Shown here: positions 17,576 through 26,494 of the stretch, piece by piece | How the letters are laid out: every line of letters begins with the position of its first letter | Numbering within the stretch: position 1 is the stretch's first letter | NCBI RefSeq assembly: GCF_003130795.1 | Contig: NZ_CP029352.1 | Coordinates: 846,001 to 910,000 of the forward strand | Reading direction: 5' to 3' | Source of the DNA: Azospirillum thermophilum | GTDB taxonomy: Bacteria; Pseudomonadota; Alphaproteobacteria; Azospirillales; Azospirillaceae | Length of the DNA: 64,000 nucleotides | Position numbers and translations under genes: made by a program | The notes under the pieces: model-generated | The model's input: only the letters and a program-made list of their open reading frames with translations | Database searches by the model: none | Told to the model about the DNA's origin: nothing

Positions 17576-18133
17576 ATGAAGGTCGGTGACGAAACACCGG
17601 ATGGCAAGCGCTCCGATGGTGTTCCCCTGGAGACGCTGGCGCGACTGCCCGACGAACGATCCTACGATATCCGGATCGCCCGCGACGGCACCTGGTACCA
17701 TGAAGGGGATCCGATCCGCCGGATCGAGCTGGCGAAGCTGGTCTCCACCGTCCTGCGACGCGACGAGGCGGGCGACTACTGGCTGGTAACCCCGGTCGAG
17801 CGGGGCCGCATCACGGTCGAGGATGTTCCCTTCGTCGCGGTCGAGATGACCGTGTCGGGCAGCGGCGAGGATCAGGTCCTGTCCTTCCGGACCAATCTGG
17901 ATGACCGGGTGGAGGCCGGGCCGGACCATCCCATTCGTGTGGTGGAGGACCCTGCAACGGGGGAGCCCACTCCCTATATCGCGATCAGGGACCGGCTGGA
18001 GGCGCGGATCCTGCGTCCCGTGTTCTACGACATGGTCGAACGCAGCGTCACCGTCGACCGGGCCGGCGAGTCCGAGGTGGGTCTATGGAGCAAAAAGGTC
18101 TTCTTCACGCTGGGCAGGCTGTCTGGCGCATAA
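17576..18133 (+). CDS. DUF1285 domain-containing protein
   Basis: The product has 185 residues, with ATG at 17576 after a GAGGGAGGAACC ribosome site. The family pattern is visible: DIRIARDGTWYHEGDPIRR, LVSTVLRRDEAGDYWLVTPVERG, VEDVPFVAVEM and the C-terminal GLWSKKVFFTLG. DUF1285 proteins are small soluble proteins of unknown role, widespread in alphaproteobacteria and often next to a CoA pyrophosphatase and a CCA-adding enzyme, as here. The last 49 bp overlap the next gene, so the three genes form one transcription unit. Confidence 0.88.
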   Translation: MKVGDETPDGKRSDGVPLETLARLPDERSYDIRIARDGTWYHEGDPIRRIELAKLVSTVLRRDEAGDYWLVTPVERGRITVEDVPFVAVEMTVSGSGEDQVLSFRTNLDDRVEAGPDHPIRVVEDPATGEPTPYIAIRDRLEARILRPVFYDMVERSVTVDRAGESEVGLWSKKVFFTLGRLSGA

Positions 18134-18789
18134 GTCTGGAAGAGGTGCGCCGCCGCTTTCCCGGAAGTGCCGCGGCCAGCCTCGAACCTGTGCTGGAGGC
18201 GGCGGACGCCGGGATGAAGATTCGCGGCGACCACGATCTCAATCCCGATCTGACGCCGCCGCCGGACGGGCAGGGGCTGCGCGATGCTGCCGTCCTGGTG
18301 CCGCTGGTCGACCGGGGGGAGGAGATCACGGTCATCTTCACCCAGCGCACAGCCAACCTGACCGCCCATGCCGGCCAGATCAGCTTCCCCGGCGGCCGGA
18401 TGGAGCCGTCGGACGAATCCGCGGAGGACACCGCCCTGCGCGAGACGGAGGAGGAGATCGGGCTGACGCGCGACCGGGTGGAGATCCTGGGGCGGCTCGA
18501 CACCTATGTGACGCGTACGGGCTTCCGGGTGACGCCGGTTGTCGGGCTGGTGCAGCCGCCCTTCACCCTGACGCCCGACCCGACCGAGGTGGCGGAGGTG
18601 TTCGAGGTGCCGCTGTCCTTCATCCTCGACCCGGAGAATCCCCGGCGCCATAGTCGGGAGTTCCTGGGCAAGCCGCGCTACTTCTACGCCTTCCCCTACG
18701 AGCAGCGCTATATCTGGGGCGCCACGGCCGGCATGCTGGTGAACCTGCGCGACGTGCTGGGCGGCGGCCCGCTGGGCGAGGCCGGTTGA
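18085..18789 (+). CDS. CoA pyrophosphatase, Nudix family
   Basis: The product has 234 residues and a canonical Nudix box, GGRMEPSDESAEDTALRET followed by EEEIGL, near residues 95-118. The preceding LTAHAGQISFPGGR is the signature of the NudL/CoA diphosphatase branch. These enzymes cleave CoA and its derivatives to 4'-phosphopantetheine and 3',5'-ADP with Mg or Mn. The ATG at 18085 overlaps the DUF1285 gene by 49 bp. A later start would remove only the poorly conserved lead, so the exact start is not certain. Confidence 0.88.
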   Translation: MEQKGLLHAGQAVWRISLEEVRRRFPGSAAASLEPVLEAADAGMKIRGDHDLNPDLTPPPDGQGLRDAAVLVPLVDRGEEITVIFTQRTANLTAHAGQISFPGGRMEPSDESAEDTALRETEEEIGLTRDRVEILGRLDTYVTRTGFRVTPVVGLVQPPFTLTPDPTEVAEVFEVPLSFILDPENPRRHSREFLGKPRYFYAFPYEQRYIWGATAGMLVNLRDVLGGGPLGEAG

Positions 18790-18837
18790 TGCCGTGACGG
18801 GGTTGCCGCCCCCGGACCGGCAGGGTAGCGTGCCGCC

Positions 18838-20067
18838 ATGACCGTCGCCGCCCGCCTTGCTCCCCAGCCCTGGATGACCGACGAGGAGAGCCGCGCCGTG
18901 ATCGCGGCGCTCGCGGCGGGCGGCGCCGATGCCCGCTTCGTCGGCGGCTGCGTGCGCGACGCCTGGCTGGGCCGTCCCGTGAAGGACGTGGACATCGCCT
19001 CCCACGCCCCGCCGGAACGCGTGATGGAGTTGCTGAAGGCGGCGGGCATCACCGCGGTGCCGACCGGCATCGACCACGGCACCGTCACCGCCGTGATCAA
19101 TCGCAAGCATTTCGAGATCACCACCCTGCGACGCGATGTCGAAACCGACGGCCGCCACGCCCGGGTGGAGTTCACCGACGACTGGGTGGAGGATGCCGCC
19201 CGCCGCGACCTGACCATGAACGCGCTGAGTTGCACGCCGGACGGCAACGTCTACGACCCGTTCGGCGGCCTGGCCGACATGGCGGCGGGGCGCGTGCGCT
19301 TCGTCGGGGAGGCGCGCAAGCGCATCGAGGAGGACGTGCTGCGGCTGCTGCGCTTCTTCCGTTTCCACGCCCATTACGGCCGCGGCGATCCCGACCCCGA
19401 GGCGCTGGAGGCGTGCGAAGCCCTGGCGCCCCGCCTGCCGACGCTGTCCGGCGAGCGGGTGCGCGGCGAGCTGTTCCGCCTGCTGACCGCTCCCGACCCC
19501 GGGGCGGTCTGGCGGCTGATGATCGGGCATGGCGTGATGGCGCATCTGCTGCCGCAGGCCACCGGCGTCGCCCGGCTCGACCGGCTGGCCCGCCTCGCCC
19601 ACGATCTTGGGGAGGCGCCCGACCCGCTGCGCCGGCTGGCCGCCGTCCTGGAGGTCGACCGGGCGGGCGCCCTGGCGGTGGCCGGGACCCTGCGCCTGTC
19701 CAACGCCGAGCGCGACCGGCTGGCCGCCCTGATCGAGCCGCCGGTGCCGGTGCATCCGCTCGACGACAGGGTCAAGCGCCGGCAGGCGCTCTACCGGCTG
19801 GGCGACGCCGGCCTCTACCGCGATCTGGTGCTGATGGCGGCGGTCGGGCCGGCCGGTCCGGTCTCGCTGGGCGTCATCCGCAAGGCCCTCGCCACGGCGG
19901 AAGACCTCCCCTCCCTGCGCCTGCCCGTCGCCGGCCGTGATCTGCTGGCGCTGGGCATGGACCGTGGTCCGCGCGTGGGCGAGGCGCTGAAGCAGATTGA
20001 AGCGTGGTGGATCGCCGAGGATTTCCGGTCCGGCCGGAGGACTGCCTGGGGTTCGCCCGATCCCTGA
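18838..20067 (+). CDS. CCA tRNA nucleotidyltransferase
   Basis: The product has 409 residues. The class II nucleotidyltransferase motif FVGGCVRDAWLGRPVKDVDIAS (split here as FVGGCVRD and KDVDIAS, residues 34-54) carries the catalytic Asp pair. ITTLRRDVETDGRHA and the ARRDLTMNALS motif follow, then GGLADMAAGRVRFVG and IEEDVLRLLRFFRFHA. The enzyme adds or repairs the 3' CCA end of tRNAs. The ATG at 18838 lies 48 bp after the Nudix stop. The tRNA-Gln in this window already encodes CCA, so repair may be the main task for that tRNA. Confidence 0.93.
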   Translation: MTVAARLAPQPWMTDEESRAVIAALAAGGADARFVGGCVRDAWLGRPVKDVDIASHAPPERVMELLKAAGITAVPTGIDHGTVTAVINRKHFEITTLRRDVETDGRHARVEFTDDWVEDAARRDLTMNALSCTPDGNVYDPFGGLADMAAGRVRFVGEARKRIEEDVLRLLRFFRFHAHYGRGDPDPEALEACEALAPRLPTLSGERVRGELFRLLTAPDPGAVWRLMIGHGVMAHLLPQATGVARLDRLARLAHDLGEAPDPLRRLAAVLEVDRAGALAVAGTLRLSNAERDRLAALIEPPVPVHPLDDRVKRRQALYRLGDAGLYRDLVLMAAVGPAGPVSLGVIRKALATAEDLPSLRLPVAGRDLLALGMDRGPRVGEALKQIEAWWIAEDFRSGRRTAWGSPDP

Positions 20068-20148
20068 TCGGGGCTTCTCCCGATGCGTCGGCCGGATAGA
20101 CCGCTTCATCCCGATGGTGCGGACATGGCTGCGGCGGCTTCCGGCCGG

Positions 20149-20772
20149 TCAGCAGGCGGTGGGTTCAGGGATGGTGTCGCAGCCGGCGGCCCGGGCCAGC
20201 TCCCTGCCGATCGTGAAGGCCCTGCGCAGCGCGTCCTCCCGGGCCTGGGCATCGGGCAGCATCATGATCTCCGACCCGACCACGCGGGCGCCGCAGTAGC
20301 CGAAGATGCCGTGGTCGATCTGCGTGCGCATCGCCTGGGAGTAGCCATGCCGGGCGTAGGTGCCCGGATCCGCCGCGCCGATGGCGACGAGTTGCACAGC
20401 AAGCCGGTCAAGCCGCTTCATGAGGCGGCCGTCCGGCAGCTCGTCGTAAGCCCAGCCCTGGGCGAAGACGCGGTCGATCCACCCCTTCAGCAAACCGGGC
20501 ATCGACCACCAGTAGATCGGATAGACGAGCACCAGGACATCCGCCCGGTCTATGCGCCGCTGTTCGGCGAGGACGCCGGGATCGGCGGCGCCGCGGCGGA
20601 GGAACAGCTCATGATCCACGGAGGTGAAGCGGGGATCGAATCCTTCGGCGGCGAGATCGGCCATCTCGCCCGTATGGCTCGGGTCGGATTCGATCCCTGC
20701 CATCACCTGTCTGGCGATGGCGTGGGTCAGGGACGCGGGTTCGGGATGCGACGTCACGACAAGGGCATGCAT
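20149..20772 (-). CDS. NAD(P)H-dependent flavin oxidoreductase, flavodoxin-like fold
   Basis: The product has 207 residues. MHALVVTSHPEPASLTHAIA is the phosphate-binding loop of the flavodoxin-like quinone reductases (KefF/MdaB type). ADVLVLVYPIYWWSMPGLLKGW is the hallmark FMN-contacting segment, followed by DRVFAQGWAYDE. Such enzymes reduce quinones or electrophiles with NAD(P)H and are commonly controlled by a divergent TetR or HTH regulator. A TetR gene with a repeat-containing shared promoter region does lie divergently, 78 bp away. The substrate is unknown. Confidence 0.88.
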   Translation of the reverse strand: MHALVVTSHPEPASLTHAIARQVMAGIESDPSHTGEMADLAAEGFDPRFTSVDHELFLRRGAADPGVLAEQRRIDRADVLVLVYPIYWWSMPGLLKGWIDRVFAQGWAYDELPDGRLMKRLDRLAVQLVAIGAADPGTYARHGYSQAMRTQIDHGIFGYCGARVVGSEIMMLPDAQAREDALRRAFTIGRELARAAGCDTIPEPTAC

Positions 20773-20819
20773 GGTTCGACCCTCTGAAACTGGTTCGGTT
20801 CGGAAGCGGGATGCTATAT

Positions 20820-20847
20820 ACTATTAGTAAGTTACTATTGGTAGGTT
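20820..20847. promoter_or_regulatory. 14-bp direct repeat, probable TetR operator
   Basis: ACTATTAGTAAGTT (20820-20833) is followed directly by ACTATTGGTAGGTT (20834-20847), two mismatches apart. Each unit is itself nearly palindromic. The pair covers the region just upstream of the TetR start and the shared promoter region with the oxidoreductase (a TATACT lies at 20816-20821). It is strongly A/T-rich in a GC-rich genome. A role as the regulator's own operator is inferred. Confidence 0.6.
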
Positions 20848-20849
20848 AG

Positions 20850-21457
20850 ATGTCAAGCACGCCGCAGACAGAATCCGTGCCGCCGTCCCGTCGCCGCCTG
20901 TCCCGGGGGAGCGGCACGCCCAGCTCATCGAAACCGCCAGGCATCTGGTCCGGGAGGAGGGCACCGACGCATTGACTCTCGGACGGCTGGCCGAGCGGGC
21001 GGGCGTCACCAAACCGGTGGTCTACGATCACTTCGAAACGCGGAACGGACTGCTCGCCGCGCTTTACAAGGATTACGACCTGCGTCAGACCGCGATGATG
21101 GACGCGGCGCTGGCAAGCTGCGAACCGACCCCGTCGGCCCGCGCGCGGGTCATCGCCTCGGCCTACGTTGGGTGCGTGCTGACGGAAGGGCGGGAAATCC
21201 CGGGCGTCAGGGCGGCCTTGGCGGGCGCACCGGAAATGGATGCCCTCAAGCGCGGTTATCAGGCCGGATTCATTGCCAGATGCCGTGCCGCGCTGCAGCC
21301 GCACGCCGAGGAACACTGCCTGACGCTTGCGGCCTTCTGGGGAATCCTGGGGGCCGCGGATGCCTTGTCAGACGCCGCGGCGCGGGGCGACATCACGGAA
21401 GACGAGGCCGTGGAGGAACTGTACCGCATCATCCTCGCCACCGCCTGTCGCGGATGA
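20850..21457 (+). pseudogene. TetR-family regulator, frameshifted (probably sequencing error)
   Basis: The ATG at 20850 starts MSSTPQTESVPPSRRRLSRG, then the frame is lost. The helix-turn-helix is in another frame: ERHAQLIETARHLVREEGTD, LTLGRLAERAGVTKPVVYDH and FETRNGLLAALYKDYD. That frame has no start codon of its own back to a TAA at 20828. One extra C or G in the run at 20902-20909 joins both parts into a normal TetR protein of about 202 residues. The C-terminal ligand-binding half is intact. The likely target is the divergent oxidoreductase gene and itself, through the repeats at 20820-20847. Confidence 0.82.
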
Positions 21458-21495
21458 CGCTGGTTCCGTGGAAGACTCTGGCTCGCTGCCGGGCC

Positions 21496-21527
21496 GCCGG
21501 GCGGGGGCCCAGGCCCCCGTTCCCGGC
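21496..21527. terminator. Nested GC hairpin between convergent genes
   Basis: GCCGGG and GGGGGCC (21496-21509) pair with GGCCCCC and CCCGGC (21512-21527). It lies between the convergent TetR gene and hemF. There is no U-tract, so it is at best a weak bidirectional terminator. Confidence 0.4.
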
Positions 21528-21549
21528 TGGGCAGGCCCGGTAATCCTGC

Positions 21550-22440
21550 TCACGGCCACTTCACTTCCGGCGGCAGGCTCATCAGGATCGCCTCGGTGTT
21601 GCCGCCGGTCTTCAGCCCGAAGGTCGTGCCGCGGTCGTAGAGCAGGTTGAACTCCACATAGCGGCCACGGCGAATAAGCTGGTGCTCACGCTGTTCCGGT
21701 GTCCAGGGCCGGTTCATGTGGCGGCGGACCAGTTCCGGATAGACCTTGAGGAAGGCGAGACCGACGTCGCGGGTGAAGGCGAAGTCAGACTCCCAGTCGC
21801 CGCTGTCGAGATTGTCGAAGAAGATGCCGCCGACCCCGCGCGCCTCTCCCCGGTGGGGCAGGAAGAAGTAGCGGTCGCACCATTCCTTGTAGCGCGGGTA
21901 ATAGGTCGGGTCGTGACGGTCGCAGGCCTCGCGCAGGGCGCCGTGGAAGGCCGCCGTGTCGTCGCCGTCCTCCACCATCGGCGTCAGGTCGGCGCCGCCG
22001 CCGAACCAGCCAATGCTGGTGACGATGTGGCGGGTGTTCATGTGGGTCGCCGGGACGAGCGGCGAGCGCATGTGGGCGACGAGGCTGATGCCCGAGGCCC
22101 AGAATTCGCCGGTCTCCGCCGCGCCGGGGATGTTGGCGCGGAATTCCGGGCTGAAGACACCGTGGACCGTCGAGATGTTGACGCCGACCTTCTCGAACAC
22201 CCGGCCGCGCATCACCGACATGGTGCCGCCGCCGCCCTCGCCGCCGCCGTGGTCGGGGCGCGCCCAGCTCTTGCGCTCGAAGCGGCCGGGCGGCAATTCG
22301 GCGTGTGGACCGGTCAGCTCGTCCTCCAGCCGTTCGAACTCGGCGCAGATCCGGTCGCGCAGCTCCATGAACCAGGCCGAGGCGCGAGCCTTGCGCTCCT
22401 CGATCAGGGCGGGAGAGGCGGGAGTGGACGATGCGGCCAT
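21550..22440 (-). CDS. hemF: Oxygen-dependent coproporphyrinogen III oxidase
   Basis: The product has 296 residues, the normal HemF length. The signature [13 protein letters not shown], the [17 protein letters not shown] region, [11 protein letters not shown], and [19 protein letters not shown] are present. The enzyme converts coproporphyrinogen III to protoporphyrinogen IX with O2 in haem synthesis. The ATG at 22440 starts [20 protein letters not shown]. trmL lies upstream on the same strand, 15 bp away, so the two are probably co-transcribed. A Fur-like palindrome upstream of trmL may link the pair to iron supply. Confidence 0.95.
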   Translation of the reverse strand: MAASSTPASPALIEERKARASAWFMELRDRICAEFERLEDELTGPHAELPPGRFERKSWARPDHGGGEGGGGTMSVMRGRVFEKVGVNISTVHGVFSPEFRANIPGAAETGEFWASGISLVAHMRSPLVPATHMNTRHIVTSIGWFGGGADLTPMVEDGDDTAAFHGALREACDRHDPTYYPRYKEWCDRYFFLPHRGEARGVGGIFFDNLDSGDWESDFAFTRDVGLAFLKVYPELVRRHMNRPWTPEQREHQLIRRGRYVEFNLLYDRGTTFGLKTGGNTEAILMSLPPEVKWP

Positions 22441-22455
22441 GGGAACGAACCTCTA

Positions 22456-22905
22456 TCAGGGGAACGCGGCAGACTGACGCAGGGCCTCACCCAACACCAT
22501 CGCCGCGCCGACCGCAACATTCAGCGAGCGTGCCGGCGGCTTCATCGGGATCAGCAGCCGGGCATCCGCCGCCTCATGAACCTCGTCGGGAACGCCGGCG
22601 CTCTCCCGGCCGACCAGGATGCGGTCGTCCGGCGCGAAGGCGAAGTCGGTATAGCGCGTCGCGGCGCGGGTCGTCAGCAGGACGAGGCGGCCCTGGTGAG
22701 GCAGTGAGCGGTAGGCGGACCAGGACTGGTGACGGATCCAGTCGAGATGGTCGATGTAGTCCATGCCGGCACGGCGCAGCCGCCGGTCGTCCAGGATGAA
22801 GCCGCAGGGCTCGATGAGATCCAGCGCCACGCCGAGCCCGGCCGCGAGTCGCATCAGCGTGCCCGTGTTCTGTGGAATGTCAGGCTCGAAGAGGACGATG
22901 CGCAT
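22456..22905 (-). CDS. trmL: tRNA (cytidine(34)-2'-O)-methyltransferase
   Basis: The product is a 149-residue SPOUT methyltransferase: [20 protein letters not shown] at the start, [15 protein letters not shown], a [16 protein letters not shown] loop and [19 protein letters not shown] forming the trefoil knot and SAM pocket. It methylates the wobble ribose of tRNA-Leu isoacceptors. The length and the short N-terminus match TrmL (YibK) rather than larger TrmH enzymes. It is the first gene of the trmL-hemF unit and is divergent from petA. Confidence 0.92.
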   Translation of the reverse strand: MRIVLFEPDIPQNTGTLMRLAAGLGVALDLIEPCGFILDDRRLRRAGMDYIDHLDWIRHQSWSAYRSLPHQGRLVLLTTRAATRYTDFAFAPDDRILVGRESAGVPDEVHEAADARLLIPMKPPARSLNVAVGAAMVLGEALRQSAAFP

Positions 22906-22937
22906 GCAGAACTCCAGAAAAACACTTGGTTATTAGT

Positions 22938-22952
22938 TGAGAATCGTTCTCA
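22938..22952. promoter_or_regulatory. Fur-like palindrome
   Basis: TGAGAATCGTTCTCA is a perfect 6-3-6 inverted repeat in an otherwise A/T-rich stretch, 33 bp upstream of trmL and 230 bp upstream of petA. It resembles GAGAAT-N-ATTCTC-type Fur or Irr boxes. Binding is inferred. Confidence 0.45.
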
Positions 22953-23181
22953 TCTGATGTTGCGACGCAGCGCGCGACAACATGTCCGGTTACAAAAGCT
23001 TTTCAAGACGCTGGCGCGACTGTATACCGCACCCGAAACACCGGAGATACAACTCCGGACGACGTGGCATGCCCAAGGTGAACACCCCGGCGGACAGGCC
23101 CGTCAAGTCGTGCTAGAGAACGGTCCATCTGTCGTCTGGCGCCTCGTCGCGCTCCAGTATGCCTTGAGGAGAAACACGCTT

Positions 23182-23751
23182 ATGGCTCAGACCACGCATC
23201 CGCCCGGGACGGGTGCCCATGCGGCTCCTGGCGGTGAGGGCAGCACCCGCCGTGACTTCCTCTACCTTGCCACCGGTGCGGTGGGTGTCGTCGGCGCTGC
23301 TTCGGCAGCTTGGCCCTTCATCGACAGCCTGAATCCCGCCGCCGATACGCTGGCGCTCGCCTCCATCGACGTCGACCTGGCTCCGATCGCGGAAGGCCAG
23401 GCCATCACGGTGACCTGGCGCGGCAAGCCGGTCTTCGTGCGTCACCGGACGGCCAAGGAGATCGATGAGGCCAAGAAGGTCAACCTCGGTGACCTGCGCG
23501 ACCCGGCTGCCGACGATGCCCGCGTGAAGAAGCCGGAATGGCTGATCGTCATCGGCATCTGCACCCACCTCGGCTGCGTGCCGCTGGGGCAGAAGCCGAC
23601 CGACCCGCGCGGCGATTACGATGGCTGGTTCTGCCCGTGCCACGGCTCGCACTACGACACCGCCGGGCGCATCCGCAAGGGTCCGGCCCCCGCCAACCTC
23701 GTCGTTCCGACGTACGCCTTCACCGGCGATACGAAGATCCGGCTCGGCTAA
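23182..23751 (+). CDS. petA: Ubiquinol-cytochrome c reductase iron-sulfur subunit (Rieske)
   Basis: The product has 189 residues. The ATG at 23182 follows a GAGGAGA site; the longer open frame upstream has no family match. TRRDFL at 22-27 is a twin-arginine signal anchor followed by the membrane helix [18 protein letters not shown]. The [2Fe-2S] ligands lie in CTHLGC (127-132) and CPCHGSH (151-157). The subunit carries electrons from ubiquinol to cytochrome c1 in the bc1 complex. It is the first gene of petABC, 28 bp ahead of petB. Confidence 0.96.
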   Translation: MAQTTHPPGTGAHAAPGGEGSTRRDFLYLATGAVGVVGAASAAWPFIDSLNPAADTLALASIDVDLAPIAEGQAITVTWRGKPVFVRHRTAKEIDEAKKVNLGDLRDPAADDARVKKPEWLIVIGICTHLGCVPLGQKPTDPRGDYDGWFCPCHGSHYDTAGRIRKGPAPANLVVPTYAFTGDTKIRLG

Positions 23752-23779
23752 GCGGCCCCAAGGTTCTGGAGACCCCGAG

Positions 23780-25048
23780 ATGGCTCAGGCTCAAGCAACA
23801 AAGTTCAAGAACCCGGTCGTGAACTGGATCGACAGCCGCCTGCCGATCTTCACGATGCTGGATCACGAGTACAACCACTACCCGATGCCCCGGAACGTCA
23901 ACTATCTCTGGGCGTTCGGTGCGATTGCCGGCATCATGCTGGTGATCATGATCGCCACGGGCCTGTTCCTGGCGATGCAGTATTCGTCGCACACCTCGCT
24001 GGCCTTCGATTCGGTCGAGCGCATCATGCGCGACGTGAATTACGGCTGGCTGCTGCGCTACATCCACGCCAACGGCGCGTCGATGTTCTTCATCGCCGTC
24101 TACATCCACATGTTCCGCGGCCTCTACTACGGCTCCTACAAGGCGCCGCGCGAGATCCTGTGGATCCTCGGCGTGATCATCTTCCTCGTGATGATGGGCA
24201 CCGCCTTCATGGGCTACGTGCTGCCCTGGGGCCAGATGAGCTTCTGGGGCGCGACCGTCATCACCAACCTGTTCTCGGCCTTCCCGATCGTCGGCGACCC
24301 GATCGTGACGCTGCTGTGGGGCGGCTTCTCCGTCGACAACCCGACGCTGAACCGCTTCTTCGCGCTGCACTTCCTGCTGCCGTTCGTCCTGCTCGGCCTG
24401 GTGATCCTGCACACCGCGGCCCTGCACGTCTCGGGTTCCAACAACCCGCTGGGCATCGAGGCGAAGGGCCCGCAGGATACGGTGCCGTTCAATCCGTACG
24501 TCACCATCAAGGACGGCTTCGCGGTCGTGATCTTCCTGATCGTCTACGCCGCGTTCGTGTTCTTCATGCCGAACTACATGGGCCACCCGGACAACTACAT
24601 TCCGGCCAACCCGCTGGTGACCCCGGCCCACATCGTGCCGGAGTGGTACTTCCTGCCCTTCTACGCCATGCTGCGCGCGATCCCGGACAAGCTGGGCGGC
24701 GTGCTGGCGATGTTCGGCTCGATCGCGCTGCTGGCCTTCCTGCCGTGGCTCGACACCTCCAAGGTGCGCAGCTGCAAGTTCCGCCCGATCTACCGCCAGT
24801 TCTTCTGGATCCTCGCCATCGACGCGCTGGTGCTCGGCTATGCCGGTTCCCAGCCGGCGGAGGGCGCCTGGCTGGTGATCGCCCGCATCGGGACCGCCTA
24901 CTACTTCTTCCACTTCCTGATCCTGCTGCCGCTGCTGGGCAAGCTGGAGCGTCCGCTGCCGCTCCCCAGCAGCATCAGCGAACCCGTTCTGAAGGGTGGT
25001 GGCCGCGTCGCCGCGGGCGCCCATGCCAAGCCGATGGAGAAGGCCTGA
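23780..25048 (+). CDS. petB: Ubiquinol-cytochrome c reductase cytochrome b subunit
   Basis: The product has 422 residues and eight predicted membrane helices. Haem-ligand helices are visible in [22 protein letters not shown] and in [22 protein letters not shown] (quoted as landmarks: [28 protein letters not shown]). [17 protein letters not shown] and the [16 protein letters not shown] motif form the Qo site. It is a fused-length cytochrome b of the alphaproteobacterial and mitochondrial type. The stop overlaps the petC start as TGATG, so translation is coupled. Confidence 0.97.
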   Translation: MAQAQATKFKNPVVNWIDSRLPIFTMLDHEYNHYPMPRNVNYLWAFGAIAGIMLVIMIATGLFLAMQYSSHTSLAFDSVERIMRDVNYGWLLRYIHANGASMFFIAVYIHMFRGLYYGSYKAPREILWILGVIIFLVMMGTAFMGYVLPWGQMSFWGATVITNLFSAFPIVGDPIVTLLWGGFSVDNPTLNRFFALHFLLPFVLLGLVILHTAALHVSGSNNPLGIEAKGPQDTVPFNPYVTIKDGFAVVIFLIVYAAFVFFMPNYMGHPDNYIPANPLVTPAHIVPEWYFLPFYAMLRAIPDKLGGVLAMFGSIALLAFLPWLDTSKVRSCKFRPIYRQFFWILAIDALVLGYAGSQPAEGAWLVIARIGTAYYFFHFLILLPLLGKLERPLPLPSSISEPVLKGGGRVAAGAHAKPMEKA

Positions 25049-25809
25049 TGCGCGCGTTCAAGACTGCAATTCTCTCGGCCGCCCTGGCCCTGGGCCTTGC
25101 CGGCGCCGCTCAGGCTTCCGAGGCGGTGCATATTCCGCAGCAGAACTGGCCGCATGGCGGGGTGTTCGGCACCATCGACAAGGCGGCTGCCCAGCGCGGC
25201 TTCCAGGTCTACAAGGAGGTCTGCTCGGCCTGCCACTCCATGAGACTCGTCCCCATCCGCACGCTGGCGGGGATCGGCTTCAACGAGGAAGAGCTGAAGG
25301 CGATCGCCGCCGGCTACGAGGTCCAGGCCGGCCCGAACGACGCCGGCGAGATGTTCATGCGTCCGGCCATTCCGGCCGACCGCTTCCCGTCGCCCTTCGC
25401 CAACGACCAGGCTGCCCGCGCCGCCAACAACGGCGCGCTGCCGCCGGACCTGTCGCTGATGGCCAAGGCCCGCGTCGGGGGCGAGGACTACGTCTACGCG
25501 TTCCTGACCGGGTTCGAGGAGCCGCCCGCCGGCGTCAACCTGATGCCGGGCATGAACTACAACAAGTATTTCCCCGGCCATCAGGTCGGCATGCCGAACA
25601 TCCTGCAGCCCGACGGCGTGTCCTATGCCGACGGCACCAAGGCGACGGTCGAGCAGCAGGCCAAGGACGTGGCGACCTTCCTCACCTTCGCTGCCGAACC
25701 GCACATGGATGCGCGCAAGCAGATGGGCGTGAAAGTCATCCTGTTCCTGATCGTGCTCGCCGGCCTGATGTACGCCACCAAGCGCAAGCTGTGGAGCACG
25801 CTGCATTGA
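25048..25809 (+). CDS. petC: Ubiquinol-cytochrome c reductase cytochrome c1
   Basis: The product has 253 residues. A cleavable signal peptide ends near AGAAQAS (residue 24). The haem c site CSACH is at 59-63 and the axial Met is probably in NLMPGMNYNKYFPGHQ. The C-terminal helix MGVKVILFLIVLAGLMYATK anchors the protein in the membrane. Cytochrome c1 accepts electrons from the Rieske protein and passes them to soluble cytochrome c. It is the last gene of petABC and is followed by a strong terminator. Confidence 0.97.
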   Translation: MRAFKTAILSAALALGLAGAAQASEAVHIPQQNWPHGGVFGTIDKAAAQRGFQVYKEVCSACHSMRLVPIRTLAGIGFNEEELKAIAAGYEVQAGPNDAGEMFMRPAIPADRFPSPFANDQAARAANNGALPPDLSLMAKARVGGEDYVYAFLTGFEEPPAGVNLMPGMNYNKYFPGHQVGMPNILQPDGVSYADGTKATVEQQAKDVATFLTFAAEPHMDARKQMGVKVILFLIVLAGLMYATKRKLWSTLH

Positions 25810-25848
25810 TCGCCGCATCGCGGCCTCGACGCAGGACGTGAGTTGAAG

Positions 25849-25882
25849 ACGGGGCGCCCCATCCGGGCGCCCCGTTTCTTTT
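25849..25882 (+). terminator. Rho-independent terminator of petABC
   Basis: ACGGGGCGCCC (25849-25859) pairs exactly with GGGCGCCCCGT (25865-25875) over a 5-nt loop and is followed by TTCTTTT. Confidence 0.88.
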
Positions 25883-25936
25883 CCGGCGGCCTCCGGTCCG
25901 GGTTATCCTGCGACCGTCAACAAGGAGGAAGAACGC

Positions 25937-26488
25937 ATGGCCGACGCGCTGATCGACGAGATCGTGGATTTCTGGTTCGACGAGGCGATCAAGCCCTACT
26001 GGTTCCGCCGCTCCGACAGCTTCGACCGCACCGTGGCGGAGACGCTGGGGCCGCACCACGAGCGTGCCGCCGCCGGGGAGTTCGATCACTGGATGGAGGA
26101 CGTCGACGGCTGCATCGCGCTCTGCATCCTGCTGGACCAGGTGCCGCGCAACATCTTCCGCGGCACTCCGCGGGCTTTCGCCACCGATGGGATGGCGCTT
26201 GCCGTCGCCCGCCACGTCGTCGCGGAGGGCTACGACCTGGAGTGCACCGCCGACGAGAGGCTCTTCCTCTATCTGCCCTTCGAGCATCACGAGGATCAGG
26301 AGAGCCAGGTTCTCAGCTGCCGCCTGTTCCGCGAGCGTGTCGGAGACCCGGAGATCGTCGCCTATGCCGAGCGGCACCGGGAGATCATCGAGCGATTCGG
26401 CAGGTTCCCCCATCGCAACGCGATCCTGGGGCGCGAAAGCACGCCGGAGGAGATCGCGTTCCTGCGGGAACCCAACTCCGCCTTCTGA
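25937..26488 (+). CDS. DUF924 family protein
   Basis: The product has 183 residues. The ATG at 25937 follows AAGGAGGAAGAACGC. The family signature is clear: IVDFWFDEAIKPYWFRRSD at the start, LCILLDQVPRNIFRGTPRAF in the middle (about 58-78), and FLYLPFEHHEDQESQ with FGRFPHRNAILGRESTPEE near the end. DUF924 proteins are all-helical and TPR-like, with unknown biochemical function. The gene stands alone between the petABC terminator and a convergent receiver gene. Confidence 0.9.
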   Translation: MADALIDEIVDFWFDEAIKPYWFRRSDSFDRTVAETLGPHHERAAAGEFDHWMEDVDGCIALCILLDQVPRNIFRGTPRAFATDGMALAVARHVVAEGYDLECTADERLFLYLPFEHHEDQESQVLSCRLFRERVGDPEIVAYAERHREIIERFGRFPHRNAILGRESTPEEIAFLREPNSAF

Positions 26489-26494
26489 GGCCGC

